This document shows positions 1 through 5,836 of a stretch of 5,836 nucleotides of DNA, piece after piece. How positions within the stretch are numbered: the first letter of the stretch is position 1; each line of letters opens with the position of its first letter. Both the position numbers and the translations under genes were made by a program. The stretch is from Gemmatimonadota bacterium. GTDB taxonomy: Bacteria > Gemmatimonadota > Gemmatimonadetes > Gemmatimonadales > GWC2-71-9. The stretch is taken from the NCBI GenBank assembly GCA_017889745.1, contig JAGGAG010000165.1:1-5836 (forward strand), written 5' to 3'. The notes beneath the pieces are model-generated. The model was given only the letters and a program-made list of their open reading frames with translations, was not told the origin of the DNA and made no database searches.

Positions 1-1289
1 GTCTCGGAGACGTTCCAGTCGTGATCGCGGAGCTTCTGCAGCAGGAAGTTCTTCTCCGCCTCCTGCTTGAACGTCTCGAATGTGTGCGGTGCCACCACGA
101 CACTCTCGCCCGGCCCACCCGGGTCGAGCACCGGCAGGAGGCGATCGACGTCGGGACCCGTCACCATCTTGCCGGGGGACAGGATCATCAACCGCTCGAC
201 CCCGTTGCGCAGTTCGCGCACGTTGCCCGGCCACGGCCGCTGCTGGAGCCGGGCCACGGCATCCTCGCCGAACTTGCGCAGCGGCACGCCGGCGGTGGCA
301 GCGATCTGGTCGGCGAAGTGCGCCACCAGCAGCGGGATGTCGTCGATCCGTTCCCGCAGTGCCGGCACGTGGATCTCCACCACGTTGAGCCGGTAGAGCA
401 GGTCCTCGCGGAACCGGTTCTCGAGGATCTCCTCGCGCAGGTCCTTGTTGGTCGCGGCCAGTACCCGCACGTCGACGCTCACCGACTTGGTGCCGCCGAT
501 GCGCGTCACCACGCCTTCCTGCAGCACCCGGAGCAGCTTGGCCTGGGCCGCGAGCGACAGGTCGCCCACCTCGTCGAGGAAGAGCGTGCCCCCGTCGGCC
601 TGCTCGAACTTGCCGGCGCGGTCGGTGACGGCGCCGGTGAACGAGCCACGCATGTGCCCGAACAGCTCACTCTCGATCAGCTCGGAGGGGATCGCCGCGC
701 AGTTGAGCTCGATGAAGGCCTTGGTGCGGCGCCCGGACGCGTCGTGCAGCGCCCGGGCCACCAGTTCCTTCCCCGCCCCATTGTCGCCGGTGATCAGCAC
801 GCGCGCGTTGGTGGGCCCCACCTTGCTGATCAGCTCGCGCACGCCGGCCAGCGCCGGCGAGGTGCCGATCATCGCATACCGGCTGCCCACCACTTCCTTG
901 AGCCGCTGGTTCTCGCCCGTGAGCTCGGCGTGACGCAACGCATTCCGGACCGTGATGAGCAGCCGGTCGGTGTCGAGCGGCTTCTCGAGGAAATCGAATG
1001 CGCCGCGGCGGGTGGCCTCGACCGCTGTCTGCAGGGTCCCGTGACCCGAGATCATGATCACGATCGCGTTCGGGTCGAGCTCCCGCAGTCGCGTCAGGGT
1101 GTCGAGCCCGTCCAGGCCGGCCATCTTGACGTCGAGGAACGACAGGTGGGGCCGGTACTCGGGGAAGACGGTGATGCCTTCACCCCCGGAGCTCGCCGTC
1201 CGCACCTGCATGCCCTCATACTCGAGCACCTGCTTCAGGGCCTGGCGGACGCCTGCTTCGTCATCAACGATGAGTACCCGGTAAGCCAT
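1..1289 (-). CDS. Sigma-54-dependent response regulator, NtrC/NtrX-like (C-terminus cut by window edge)
   Basis: Phosphorylation-controlled enhancer-binding protein that would use ATP hydrolysis to open sigma-54 promoters. Reading the minus strand from ATG at 1289 gives 429 residues with no stop before the edge. An N-terminal receiver domain (about 1-120) has the acidic pair D9/D10, phospho-acceptor D53, S81 and K103. The AAA+ domain (about 140-375) has a Walker A GDNGAGKE at 169-176, the sigma-54 contact loop as GSFTGA at 216-221, Walker B LFLDE ending D240-E241, the FREDLLYRLN segment at 294-303, and WPGNVREL near the domain end. The last visible residues (FLLQKLRDHDWNVSET) look like the start of the Fis-type helix-turn-helix, so only about 20-40 residues are missing. 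The start is fixed by the typical MAYRVLIVDDE opening, although no clear Shine-Dalgarno precedes it. The cognate kinase and target genes are not in the window. The subfamily (NtrX, AtoC-like or other) cannot be decided. The Walker A and GSFTGA wording is slightly off consensus but should be functional. Confidence 0.95.
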   Translation of the reverse strand, partial: MAYRVLIVDDEAGVRQALKQVLEYEGMQVRTASSGGEGITVFPEYRPHLSFLDVKMAGLDGLDTLTRLRELDPNAIVIMISGHGTLQTAVEATRRGAFDFLEKPLDTDRLLITVRNALRHAELTGENQRLKEVVGSRYAMIGTSPALAGVRELISKVGPTNARVLITGDNGAGKELVARALHDASGRRTKAFIELNCAAIPSELIESELFGHMRGSFTGAVTDRAGKFEQADGGTLFLDEVGDLSLAAQAKLLRVLQEGVVTRIGGTKSVSVDVRVLAATNKDLREEILENRFREDLLYRLNVVEIHVPALRERIDDIPLLVAHFADQIAATAGVPLRKFGEDAVARLQQRPWPGNVRELRNGVERLMILSPGKMVTGPDVDRLLPVLDPGGPGESVVVAPHTFETFKQEAEKNFLLQKLRDHDWNVSE

Positions 1290-1379
1290 GCGAGTAACGT
1301 AACGTCCCGTGCGGTCAACGGAAGCCAACCGGCCTCCGCGAGCCTTTGCATCTCACGGGGGCGGCCGCTAGCATCGAGC
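1290..1379. promoter_or_regulatory. Divergent intergenic region between the response regulator and arfB
   Basis: This 90-base gap must carry the promoters for both the leftward regulator gene and the rightward arfB cluster. Next to the regulator start there is a short tandem of the pentamer GTAAC (1294-1303, continuing as GT). I see no -12/-24 sigma-54 element (GG-N10-GC with the usual flanking bases) that I would defend, so autoregulation by the neighbouring sigma-54 activator is not supported. No Shine-Dalgarno is evident before either gene. Confidence 0.4.
1345..1374 (+). promoter_or_regulatory. Candidate sigma-70-type promoter for arfB, possibly leaderless
   Basis: TTTGCA (1345-1350) and TAGCAT (1369-1374) each match the -35 and -10 consensus at four of six positions and are 18 bases apart. 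The -10 box ends five bases before the arfB ATG, so transcription would begin at or next to the start codon. This agrees with the lack of a ribosome-binding site there. It is inference only: two 4/6 matches are weak in any sequence, and the consensus of this organism is unknown. Confidence 0.2.
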
Positions 1380-1811
1380 ATGGCCGAACGGCACCTCGCA
1401 GTCACCCCGGCACTGTCCATCCCGCTCGCCGAGATCGTCATCCGGGCCACGCCGTCCAGCGGGCCGGGCGGACAGCACGTGAACCGCAGTTCCACCCGCA
1501 TCGAGGCGGTGTGGAATGTCGCGGGTTCGCCGGTCCTCACCGAGATACAGCGCCGCCGCCTCCTTCTCCGGCTCGCCAGCCGGCTCAACGGCGACGGGAA
1601 CCTGCGCGTCGTGGCGTCCGACCGGCGCAGCCAGTTGCAGAACCGGGCCGCGGCCCTCGAGCGTCTGGCGGGCGTGGTGAGCCGCGCCCTCGCGGTGCCC
1701 AAGGCGCGGCGTGCGACCCGGCCCACCCGGGCGTCCAGGGAGCGCCGGCTCGAGAGCAAGAAGCGCCGGGGCGAGACCAAGCGCGAGCGGCGGCGGCCGC
1801 ACGACGATTGA
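1380..1811 (+). CDS. arfB: Alternative ribosome-rescue factor ArfB (YaeJ/ICT1-type peptidyl-tRNA hydrolase)
   Basis: Release-factor-like hydrolase that frees the nascent chain from ribosomes stalled on mRNAs lacking a stop codon, acting in the cytoplasm without codon recognition. The 143-residue product matches the usual length (E. coli ArfB is 140). The catalytic GGQ lies at 30-32 within SGPGGQHVNRSSTRIE, the signature of this family. No codon-recognition domain of RF1/RF2 is present. The tail from about 108 onward is strongly basic (KARRATRPTRASRERRLESKKRR) and corresponds to the helix that family members insert into the empty mRNA channel. The tail motif RPTRAS-RERRL closely resembles E. 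coli ArfB, which separates it from RF2 fragments and from larger class-I factors. The ATG at 1380 gives the normal N-terminus; reading farther upstream in frame enters the antisense of the neighbouring regulator gene. It is followed after 22 bases by the Sua5-type gene on the same strand. Confidence 0.93.
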   Translation: MAERHLAVTPALSIPLAEIVIRATPSSGPGGQHVNRSSTRIEAVWNVAGSPVLTEIQRRRLLLRLASRLNGDGNLRVVASDRRSQLQNRAAALERLAGVVSRALAVPKARRATRPTRASRERRLESKKRRGETKRERRRPHDD

Positions 1812-1833
1812 TGGTGCCGCCGGCGGGCGTGGC

Positions 1834-2835
1834 ATGCGCCGCCTGAGGGTCGACCCGGCCGCGCCCGACCCCGTAAGCATCGCGGCGGCGGCAGCCATCC
1901 TCCGGGCCGGCGGGCTCGTAGCCTTTCCGACGGAGACCGTCTACGGCCTGGGTGCGGACGCGCTCGACCCCGCCGCAGTGCGGCGGATCTTCGAGGCCAA
2001 GGGACGTCCTTCCTTCAACCCCGTCATCATCCACGTCGCCAACACGGAGCAGGCACGCCGCCTCGCACGGCGCTGGCCAGCCCACGCCACGCGGCTGGCC
2101 AACCGGTTCTGGCCTGGCCCACTTACGCTCGTGCTGCCGAAGGACGTGGCCGTGCCCGACATCGTGACGGCCGGCCTCGATGCCGTCGGCATCCGCGTGC
2201 CCGCGCATCCGGTGGCGCTGGCCCTGTTGCGGGCCGCCGACCTTCCGGTGGCCGCCCCGAGCGCCAACCGCTTCACGCAGCTCTCACCCACCACCGCCGA
2301 TCACGTGGCGGCGGCGATGGGAGACCGGGTGGACCTGCTGCTGGACGGCGGCCCCGCGACCGTGGGTATCGAGTCCACCGTAGTGGACCTGACCGGCCCG
2401 CAACCACGGCTCCTGCGGCCCGGAATGGTCTCGGTGGCCGAACTCGAGGAATTGGTCGGGCCTCTCCTGCACACCGCCGCCGATCCGGCGGGCGATGCAC
2501 CACGCCTGTCACCGGGCCAGGTGGAGCGGCACTACGCGCCTCGCGCGACGCTGCTGCTGCTGACGCGTGCGGAACTGGAGGAGCTGGCGGATCGCCGCGG
2601 CCGGGGAGAAACGGGCAGGACGTCGCTTGGCGCAGTGCTGTACTCCGACGCCCGCGCGCCGCAACACAGCCAGGTCGTCCGCCTGCCGGCGCAGGCCGAC
2701 GGCTATGCCAGTGGATTGTATGCCGCATTGCACCAGCTGGACGCCGCCGGGTGCGATCGCATCCTGGTAGAATTGCCACCCGAGGAGCCTCAATGGAACG
2801 CCGTGCATGATCGCCTGCGGCGCGCAGCGCGATGA
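1834..2835 (+). CDS. L-threonylcarbamoyladenylate synthase, long Sua5/YwlC form
   Basis: Makes threonylcarbamoyl-AMP from threonine, bicarbonate and ATP, the first step of the universal t6A37 modification of ANN-decoding tRNAs; the TsaB/TsaD/TsaE proteins that complete it are not in this window. The 333-residue product has an N-terminal YrdC domain (about 12-205) with PTETVYGLG at 32-40, KGRPSFNP at 56-63, and the APSAN nucleotide-binding segment with S143 and N145, followed by the typical IESTVVDL and LLRPGMVS strings. A linker SPGQVERHYAP (226-236) leads into the C-terminal Sua5 domain, which short TsaC proteins (about 190 residues) lack. The length is close to B. subtilis YwlC. ATG at 1834 is chosen because it gives the normal N-terminus. 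The ATG overlapping the arfB stop at 1811 is out of frame. The ribosome-binding site is weak. Position 22 bases after arfB suggests a shared transcript of translation-fidelity genes. The symbol would be tsaC or sua5 depending on convention. Confidence 0.95.
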   Translation: MRRLRVDPAAPDPVSIAAAAAILRAGGLVAFPTETVYGLGADALDPAAVRRIFEAKGRPSFNPVIIHVANTEQARRLARRWPAHATRLANRFWPGPLTLVLPKDVAVPDIVTAGLDAVGIRVPAHPVALALLRAADLPVAAPSANRFTQLSPTTADHVAAAMGDRVDLLLDGGPATVGIESTVVDLTGPQPRLLRPGMVSVAELEELVGPLLHTAADPAGDAPRLSPGQVERHYAPRATLLLLTRAELEELADRRGRGETGRTSLGAVLYSDARAPQHSQVVRLPAQADGYASGLYAALHQLDAAGCDRILVELPPEEPQWNAVHDRLRRAAR

Positions 2836-2853
2836 CGTGCAAACCTTGACCAC

Positions 2854-2858
2854 AGGAG
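2854..2858 (+). promoter_or_regulatory. Ribosome-binding site supporting a GTG start for the gamma-glutamyltransferase
   Basis: AGGAG sits four bases before GTG at 2863. It is the only Shine-Dalgarno-like string in the 27-base gap and no in-frame ATG lies nearby (the ATG at 2880 is in another frame). It therefore fixes the unusual start, which also yields an intact signal peptide. Confidence 0.6.
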
Positions 2859-2862
2859 CCGA

Positions 2863-4578
2863 GTGAGAACAGGCACAGCATGGGTGGGAAGCGCCTTGCC
2901 CCTTCTGCTCGCCCTGGCGGGCGCCGGGTGTGCGCGCGACCGCGGGAAGACAGAGGTGTGGCGATTCGCCGACGCCGCCCCGCCCGTCACGGCAACACAT
3001 GTCATGGTGGTGTCCGACAACCCCAGCTCGAGCGAAGTGGGGGCGGAGATCCTCCGCCGCGGCGGCAACGCCATCGATGCGATAGTCGCGGTCGCCTTCG
3101 CGCAGGCGGTCGTGAACCCCGCGGCCGGCAACATCGGCGGCGGCGGGTTCCTGGTGTACCGGCAGCGCGACGGCGAGGTGTTCGCCCTCGATTTCCGTGA
3201 GGCGGCACCACTCGCCGCAACCCGCGACATGTACGTGGACGCGACCGGCAAGGTCACCGATGAATCGCTCGTCGGCGCGCGCGCCGGCGGCGTCCCCGGC
3301 TCGGTAGCCGGGCTCTGGGCGATGCACCAGCGGTTTGGCGCGCTGCCCTGGCGCGAGGTCGTCCTGCCGGCCGCCGCGCTCGCGCGGGCGCACGCGCTCG
3401 ACAGCCTGCGGGCGGAGTGGCTGGCCGACCGCGCCGGCACCTTCGCCCGGTTCCCGTCGTCGGCGGCCGTCTTCCTGCGCGGCGACGGCCGCGCCTGGCG
3501 CACCGGCGACACGCTGTACCAGGCCGACCTGGCCCGCACGCTCGCACTCGTCGCCGACAGCGGGGCCGACGTCTTCTACCAGGGAAGCATCGCGGAGGCG
3601 ATCGCGCGTGAGGTGCAGTCGGGAGGCGGGCTCATCAGCCGGGAGGATCTCGCGCAGTATCGTGCCCTCTGGCGCACCCCGCTCGAGAACACCTACCGGG
3701 GCTGGCGGGTCATCACCATGCCTCCGGTGTCCGGCGGTGGCGCCACGCTCATCCAGGCGCTCAACATCCTCGAGGGATTCGACCTCCCGGCACCAGGCAC
3801 CGCGGCGCTGGCACACCTCCAGCTCGAGGCGCTGCGGCGCGCCTTTCTCGACCGGAACACGCTGCTCGGCGACCCCGCCTTCGTGAACATGCCGGTCGCC
3901 GAGCTGACGTCGAAGGCCTACGCCGCGGCCCAGCGCAGCAGCATCGCGGCCGACCGCGCCACGCCGCTCGAGGGCTCGGCGCTCGTCGAGGGCATGCACA
4001 CGACCCACTTCTCGGTAGTGGACAGTGCCGGTAATGCCGCGGCCATCACTACGACAATCAACACCGGCTTCGGTTCGGGTTTCGTAGTGGCGGGTGCCGG
4101 TTTCCTGCTCAATAACGAGATGGACGATTTCACGGCCCAGCCGGGTGCAGTGAACGCCATGGGCATCCAGCAGGTGGGAGACGCCAACACGATCGAACCG
4201 GGAAAGCGCATGCTCTCCTCGATGACGCCGACCATTGTCCTCGACCCCGCGGGGCGGCTATCGCTCGTGCTGGGCTCGCCCGGCGGCGCCACGATCATCT
4301 CCGCGGTGCTCGAGGTGATCTCGAACGTGGTCGACCAGCGGATGACGCTGGCGCAGGCGGTCGCCGCGCCTCGCGTCCATCACAACGGGCTGCCCGATGA
4401 GGTGGGATGGGAACCGGCGGGTCTGACGCCGCGGGTGCAGGCCGAACTGCGGAGGATGGGCTATTCGCTCTGGAAGGAACCGGAGTTCATGGGAACGGTG
4501 AACGCCATCCGCGCGACGCCGCAGGGCCTGGAGGGGGTAGCCGATCCGCGCGTGGCGGGAGGCGCGGCCGGCTGGTAG
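2863..4578 (+). CDS. ggt: Gamma-glutamyltransferase / glutathione hydrolase precursor, probable lipoprotein
   Basis: N-terminal-nucleophile hydrolase that cleaves or transfers the gamma-glutamyl group of glutathione and related peptides outside the cytoplasm. The 571-residue proenzyme resembles E. coli GGT along its length. It has DFREAAP with substrate-carboxylate arginine R112, and the self-cleavage and nucleophile site MHTTHFSVVD with T380 as the new N-terminus of the small subunit. It also has N400 in TINTGFGSG, D422 in NNEMDDF, a lid-loop region (PGAVNAMGIQQVGDANTIEPGKR), S452-S453, and the oxyanion-hole GSPGG at 471-475. Cleavage would give a large subunit ending at 379 and a 192-residue small subunit, both normal sizes. 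Translation starts at GTG, and the N-terminus is a hydrophobic signal ending LAGAGC with C23. That resembles a lipobox (glycine rather than leucine at -3), so the enzyme is probably lipid-anchored, whereas E. coli GGT is soluble and periplasmic. It follows the Sua5-type gene by 27 bases and ends one base from an opposing gene. Confidence 0.95.
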   Translation: MRTGTAWVGSALPLLLALAGAGCARDRGKTEVWRFADAAPPVTATHVMVVSDNPSSSEVGAEILRRGGNAIDAIVAVAFAQAVVNPAAGNIGGGGFLVYRQRDGEVFALDFREAAPLAATRDMYVDATGKVTDESLVGARAGGVPGSVAGLWAMHQRFGALPWREVVLPAAALARAHALDSLRAEWLADRAGTFARFPSSAAVFLRGDGRAWRTGDTLYQADLARTLALVADSGADVFYQGSIAEAIAREVQSGGGLISREDLAQYRALWRTPLENTYRGWRVITMPPVSGGGATLIQALNILEGFDLPAPGTAALAHLQLEALRRAFLDRNTLLGDPAFVNMPVAELTSKAYAAAQRSSIAADRATPLEGSALVEGMHTTHFSVVDSAGNAAAITTTINTGFGSGFVVAGAGFLLNNEMDDFTAQPGAVNAMGIQQVGDANTIEPGKRMLSSMTPTIVLDPAGRLSLVLGSPGGATIISAVLEVISNVVDQRMTLAQAVAAPRVHHNGLPDEVGWEPAGLTPRVQAELRRMGYSLWKEPEFMGTVNAIRATPQGLEGVADPRVAGGAAGW

Positions 4579-4609
4579 GCTAGTCCTCGACCCGTCCTGC
4601 CTCCTCGCC
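4554..4609. terminator. Possible shared stem at the convergent gene junction
   Basis: GGCG-GGAGGC at 4554-4563 can pair with GCCTCC-T-CGCC at 4599-4609, giving ten GC-rich pairs with one bulged T. The loop of about 35 bases contains both stop codons. The arrangement would suit a bidirectional 3' end, since there is only one base between the opposing genes. There is no T-run on either strand and the loop is long, so a classical intrinsic terminator is not shown; chance pairing in GC-rich coding sequence is a real alternative. Confidence 0.2.
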
Positions 4610-5469
4610 ATCCTGGTCCAGTTCGCCCTGCAGCGCGTTGAGCGATGCGGCGAACTGCTCCGCGTCCTTGGCCGGCACGAGTGTCGCCGCCACCGGCTTG
4701 AGCACCGACGAGAATTCCACGTCACTGCTCCACTGGCCCTTGTACTCCCGGGCCGCCAGCATCATCACGAACAGGGTGATGCCGAAGCCGGCGGCAATGC
4801 GCAGGTGCTTCTCCCAGTTCGCCTGGTTCATGACGCGCAGGTGTGCGAGGATCGCCACCACCCACACCAGTGCGGTCAGCGCGGTCAGGGCGATTGCGAT
4901 CGTGTTCGCCCCTGGCGCCAGGAACTTCTGCCACGATTCCATCTCGCCCACCACCCAGCCAAGCACGGCGATGAGGGTGCCCACCACGAAATGCTGGCCG
5001 AAACGTGCCCGGCCATGGCGGATGCGCCCCGCGATCGCCCACAGCCCGACCCACGCGCACTCACCGAGCACGAGCGCGATGGCAACCACGGTCGCAATCA
5101 CCGCGCGTTCCGAGCCCGGCATCGTGAAGTAGCCGATTGCGGCCCCGCCGAGCGCGAGCAGGGCTGCCGCACCCCACTGGACCGGCCGGCGTCCTGCGAA
5201 GACGATCCAGCCCGGCACCGGCCGTTCCGCAGCGCGGACCGGCACCATCGCGTCCCCGGTCGCCTCATCGACGAGCCGGATGATGTTTCCACCCACCGCT
5301 ACCGGCGCCGAGGGCGTCAGGGCGAGCGACATGGAGCGCTCGGGCGCGCCCGGCCGGTGCAGTCCGGAAGACTGGCCCAGCACCGTCACCGTGAGCCCGC
5401 CGTCGGCCTCGCGGTCGATGCGCGCGCCACCACGCGGCCGGCCGCGTCCACGACCTCGATCCAGCTCAT
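4580..5469 (-). CDS. Five-helix membrane protein of unknown function, apparently frameshifted near its N-terminus
   Basis: I cannot name the function. From ATG at 5469 the frame reads MSWIEVVDAAGRVVARAST and stops at 5388-5386 after 27 residues. The rest of the gene is open in another frame, in which a GTG at 5389 would give 269 residues. Removing one GC from the (GC)4 tract at 5420-5427 yields one 295-residue protein continuing VVARIDREADGGLTVTVLG. In that restored numbering, about 1-85 is a soluble, beta-rich-looking region. Five hydrophobic segments follow (about 97-116, 122-147, 159-175, 187-208, 224-239), then a soluble acidic tail. The N-terminal part, with its LGQSSGLHRPG string, faintly resembles a degenerate forkhead-associated (FHA) domain as found fused to membrane helices in some proteobacterial proteins. 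The phosphothreonine-binding GR-S-H residues are not visible, so this is weak. The gene overlaps its upstream neighbour by ATGA. It may be intact if the shift is a sequencing error. Confidence 0.7.
5420..5427. repeat. (GC)4 dinucleotide tract at the frameshift point
   Basis: Four GC units lie in codons 15-17 of the membrane-protein gene (GTG-GCGCGCGC-ATC on the coding strand). With three units the reading frame is continuous; with four it stops early. The tract is short for slipped-strand phase variation but lies exactly where the two coding frames must join. Confidence 0.6.
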
Positions 5470-5836
5470 TCCGCAGCCTCCGGCGCCGGCGTAATCGACG
5501 CGAGATACCGCGCCACCATGCGCTGGATCAGGTCGAACCGCAGGCCGGACATCGTGAGTGTCGTGACCAGGCTGTGCGCCGTGGCGCCCAGGGGCGTGGC
5601 CCGCAGCACCGCCTCATAGAGCCCTGAGAGACTCTTGAGCCGCCGGGCGCACAACTCGGTTCGGAACGTCAGCGTCGCCGTGCGCACGTTGTTGCTGGTG
5701 CACCGGAAGCGCGTCGTCTCCCTCGGGGTGCCATCGAACGAGAGCTTGTCGTTGAAGACCTGTTCACTCGCGGCGAGCAGCCGGACCCGGCTCAGCGATT
5801 CGCCATCGAGTAGCTGATGGGAGAAGTAGACCAGGC
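5466..5836 (-). CDS. C-terminal 122 residues of an unrecognised protein (start beyond right edge)
   Basis: The frame is open from the window edge to TGA at 5468-5466. It begins LVYFSHQLLDGESLSRVRLL and ends TPAPEAAE. An internal GTG at 5687 would give only 73 residues and would cut through continuous sequence, so I take the whole stretch as the tail of a larger protein. No catalytic motif is visible. There are two cysteines (FRCTSNN and ELCARRL), which could pair if the protein is exported, and no transmembrane segment in this part. The alternating polar and hydrophobic pattern (TTRFRCTSNNVRTATLTFRTELC) suggests beta strands, followed by helices toward the end. Its stop overlaps the start of the membrane-protein gene as ATGA, implying translational coupling and a shared role. 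A trypsin-like protease partner is one guess from similar gene pairs I recall, but nothing here proves it. Confidence 0.6.
   Translation of the reverse strand, partial: LVYFSHQLLDGESLSRVRLLAASEQVFNDKLSFDGTPRETTRFRCTSNNVRTATLTFRTELCARRLKSLSGLYEAVLRATPLGATAHSLVTTLTMSGLRFDLIQRMVARYLASITPAPEAAE
5477..5481 (-). promoter_or_regulatory. Shine-Dalgarno sequence supporting the ATG at 5469
   Basis: GGAGG on the minus strand lies seven bases before ATG at 5469, inside the end of the upstream gene. It is the strongest ribosome-binding site in this part of the window. It argues that 5469, and not the internal GTG at 5389 (which has no comparable site at proper distance), is the native start of the membrane-protein gene. 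Confidence 0.6.

Noticed and set aside
21..1379. Long plus-strand open frame that runs in frame into arfB
   Set aside because: It is the antisense of the response-regulator gene, has histidine- and arginine-rich unnatural composition, and only the part from 1380 matches a known family. Stop-free antisense frames are common at this GC content.
1811..1846. ATG overlapping the arfB stop codon (TGATG), suggesting a coupled start for the Sua5-type gene
   Set aside because: It is in a different frame from the Sua5-type protein and encodes only 11 residues before a stop; the in-frame ATG at 1834 gives the normal N-terminus.
2509..4008. 499-codon minus-strand open frame opposite ggt and the end of the Sua5-type gene
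   Set aside because: It has low-complexity arginine/glycine/alanine-rich translation and no recognisable domain. It lies opposite two well-supported genes.
5386..5469. Programmed -1 ribosomal frameshift as the explanation for the broken membrane-protein gene
   Set aside because: There is no heptameric slippery sequence (X-XXY-YYZ type) at the join, and a one-unit change in the GC tract explains the data more simply.
4805..5494. Plus-strand open frame opposite the membrane-protein gene
   Set aside because: It is a histidine-, arginine- and proline-rich antisense shadow with no domain signal. The minus strand encodes clear transmembrane helices.
5466..5687. Stand-alone 73-residue protein from GTG 5687
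   Set aside because: The same frame stays open to the window edge with continuous protein-like sequence, so this is the tail of a larger gene.

Overview
The window is high-GC DNA densely packed with bacterial protein genes. It has no RNA genes, mobile elements or CRISPR arrays that I can see. The GC-rich codon use, a sigma-54 response regulator, a long-form Sua5 protein and a lipoprotein-type gamma-glutamyltransferase suggest a Gram-negative, didermal bacterium. Gemmatimonadota or a high-GC proteobacterium would fit, but no marker here fixes the phylum.

Layout. Positions 1-1289 (minus strand) hold most of an NtrC-family sigma-54-dependent response regulator; its DNA-binding C-terminus is cut off by the left edge. 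A 90-base divergent gap (1290-1379) separates it from a plus-strand cluster. That cluster is arfB (ribosome rescue hydrolase, 1380-1811), a TsaC/Sua5 threonylcarbamoyl-AMP synthase (1834-2835) and a gamma-glutamyltransferase (2863-4578). The gaps of 22 and 27 bases are consistent with co-transcription. The first two genes both serve translation quality: rescue of stalled ribosomes, and t6A modification of tRNA. The third belongs to envelope glutathione and gamma-glutamyl peptide metabolism and has no obvious link to the others.

The plus-strand cluster meets a minus-strand pair head-on at 4578/4580, with one base between the two stop codons. The pair is an unrecognised protein entering from the right edge (5836-5466) and a five-helix membrane protein (5469-4580). 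They are joined by an ATGA stop/start overlap, so they are probably translationally coupled and work together. The membrane protein gene appears frameshifted. Its ATG has a good Shine-Dalgarno sequence but runs into a stop after 27 residues, and removing one GC unit from a (GC)4 tract at 5420-5427 restores a continuous 295-residue protein. This could be a sequencing error, a real mutation or a phase-variable site, and it is the most interesting observation here.

I did not find a clear new multi-gene system. The best candidate for something undescribed is the right-hand two-gene module, most of whose first gene lies outside the window.
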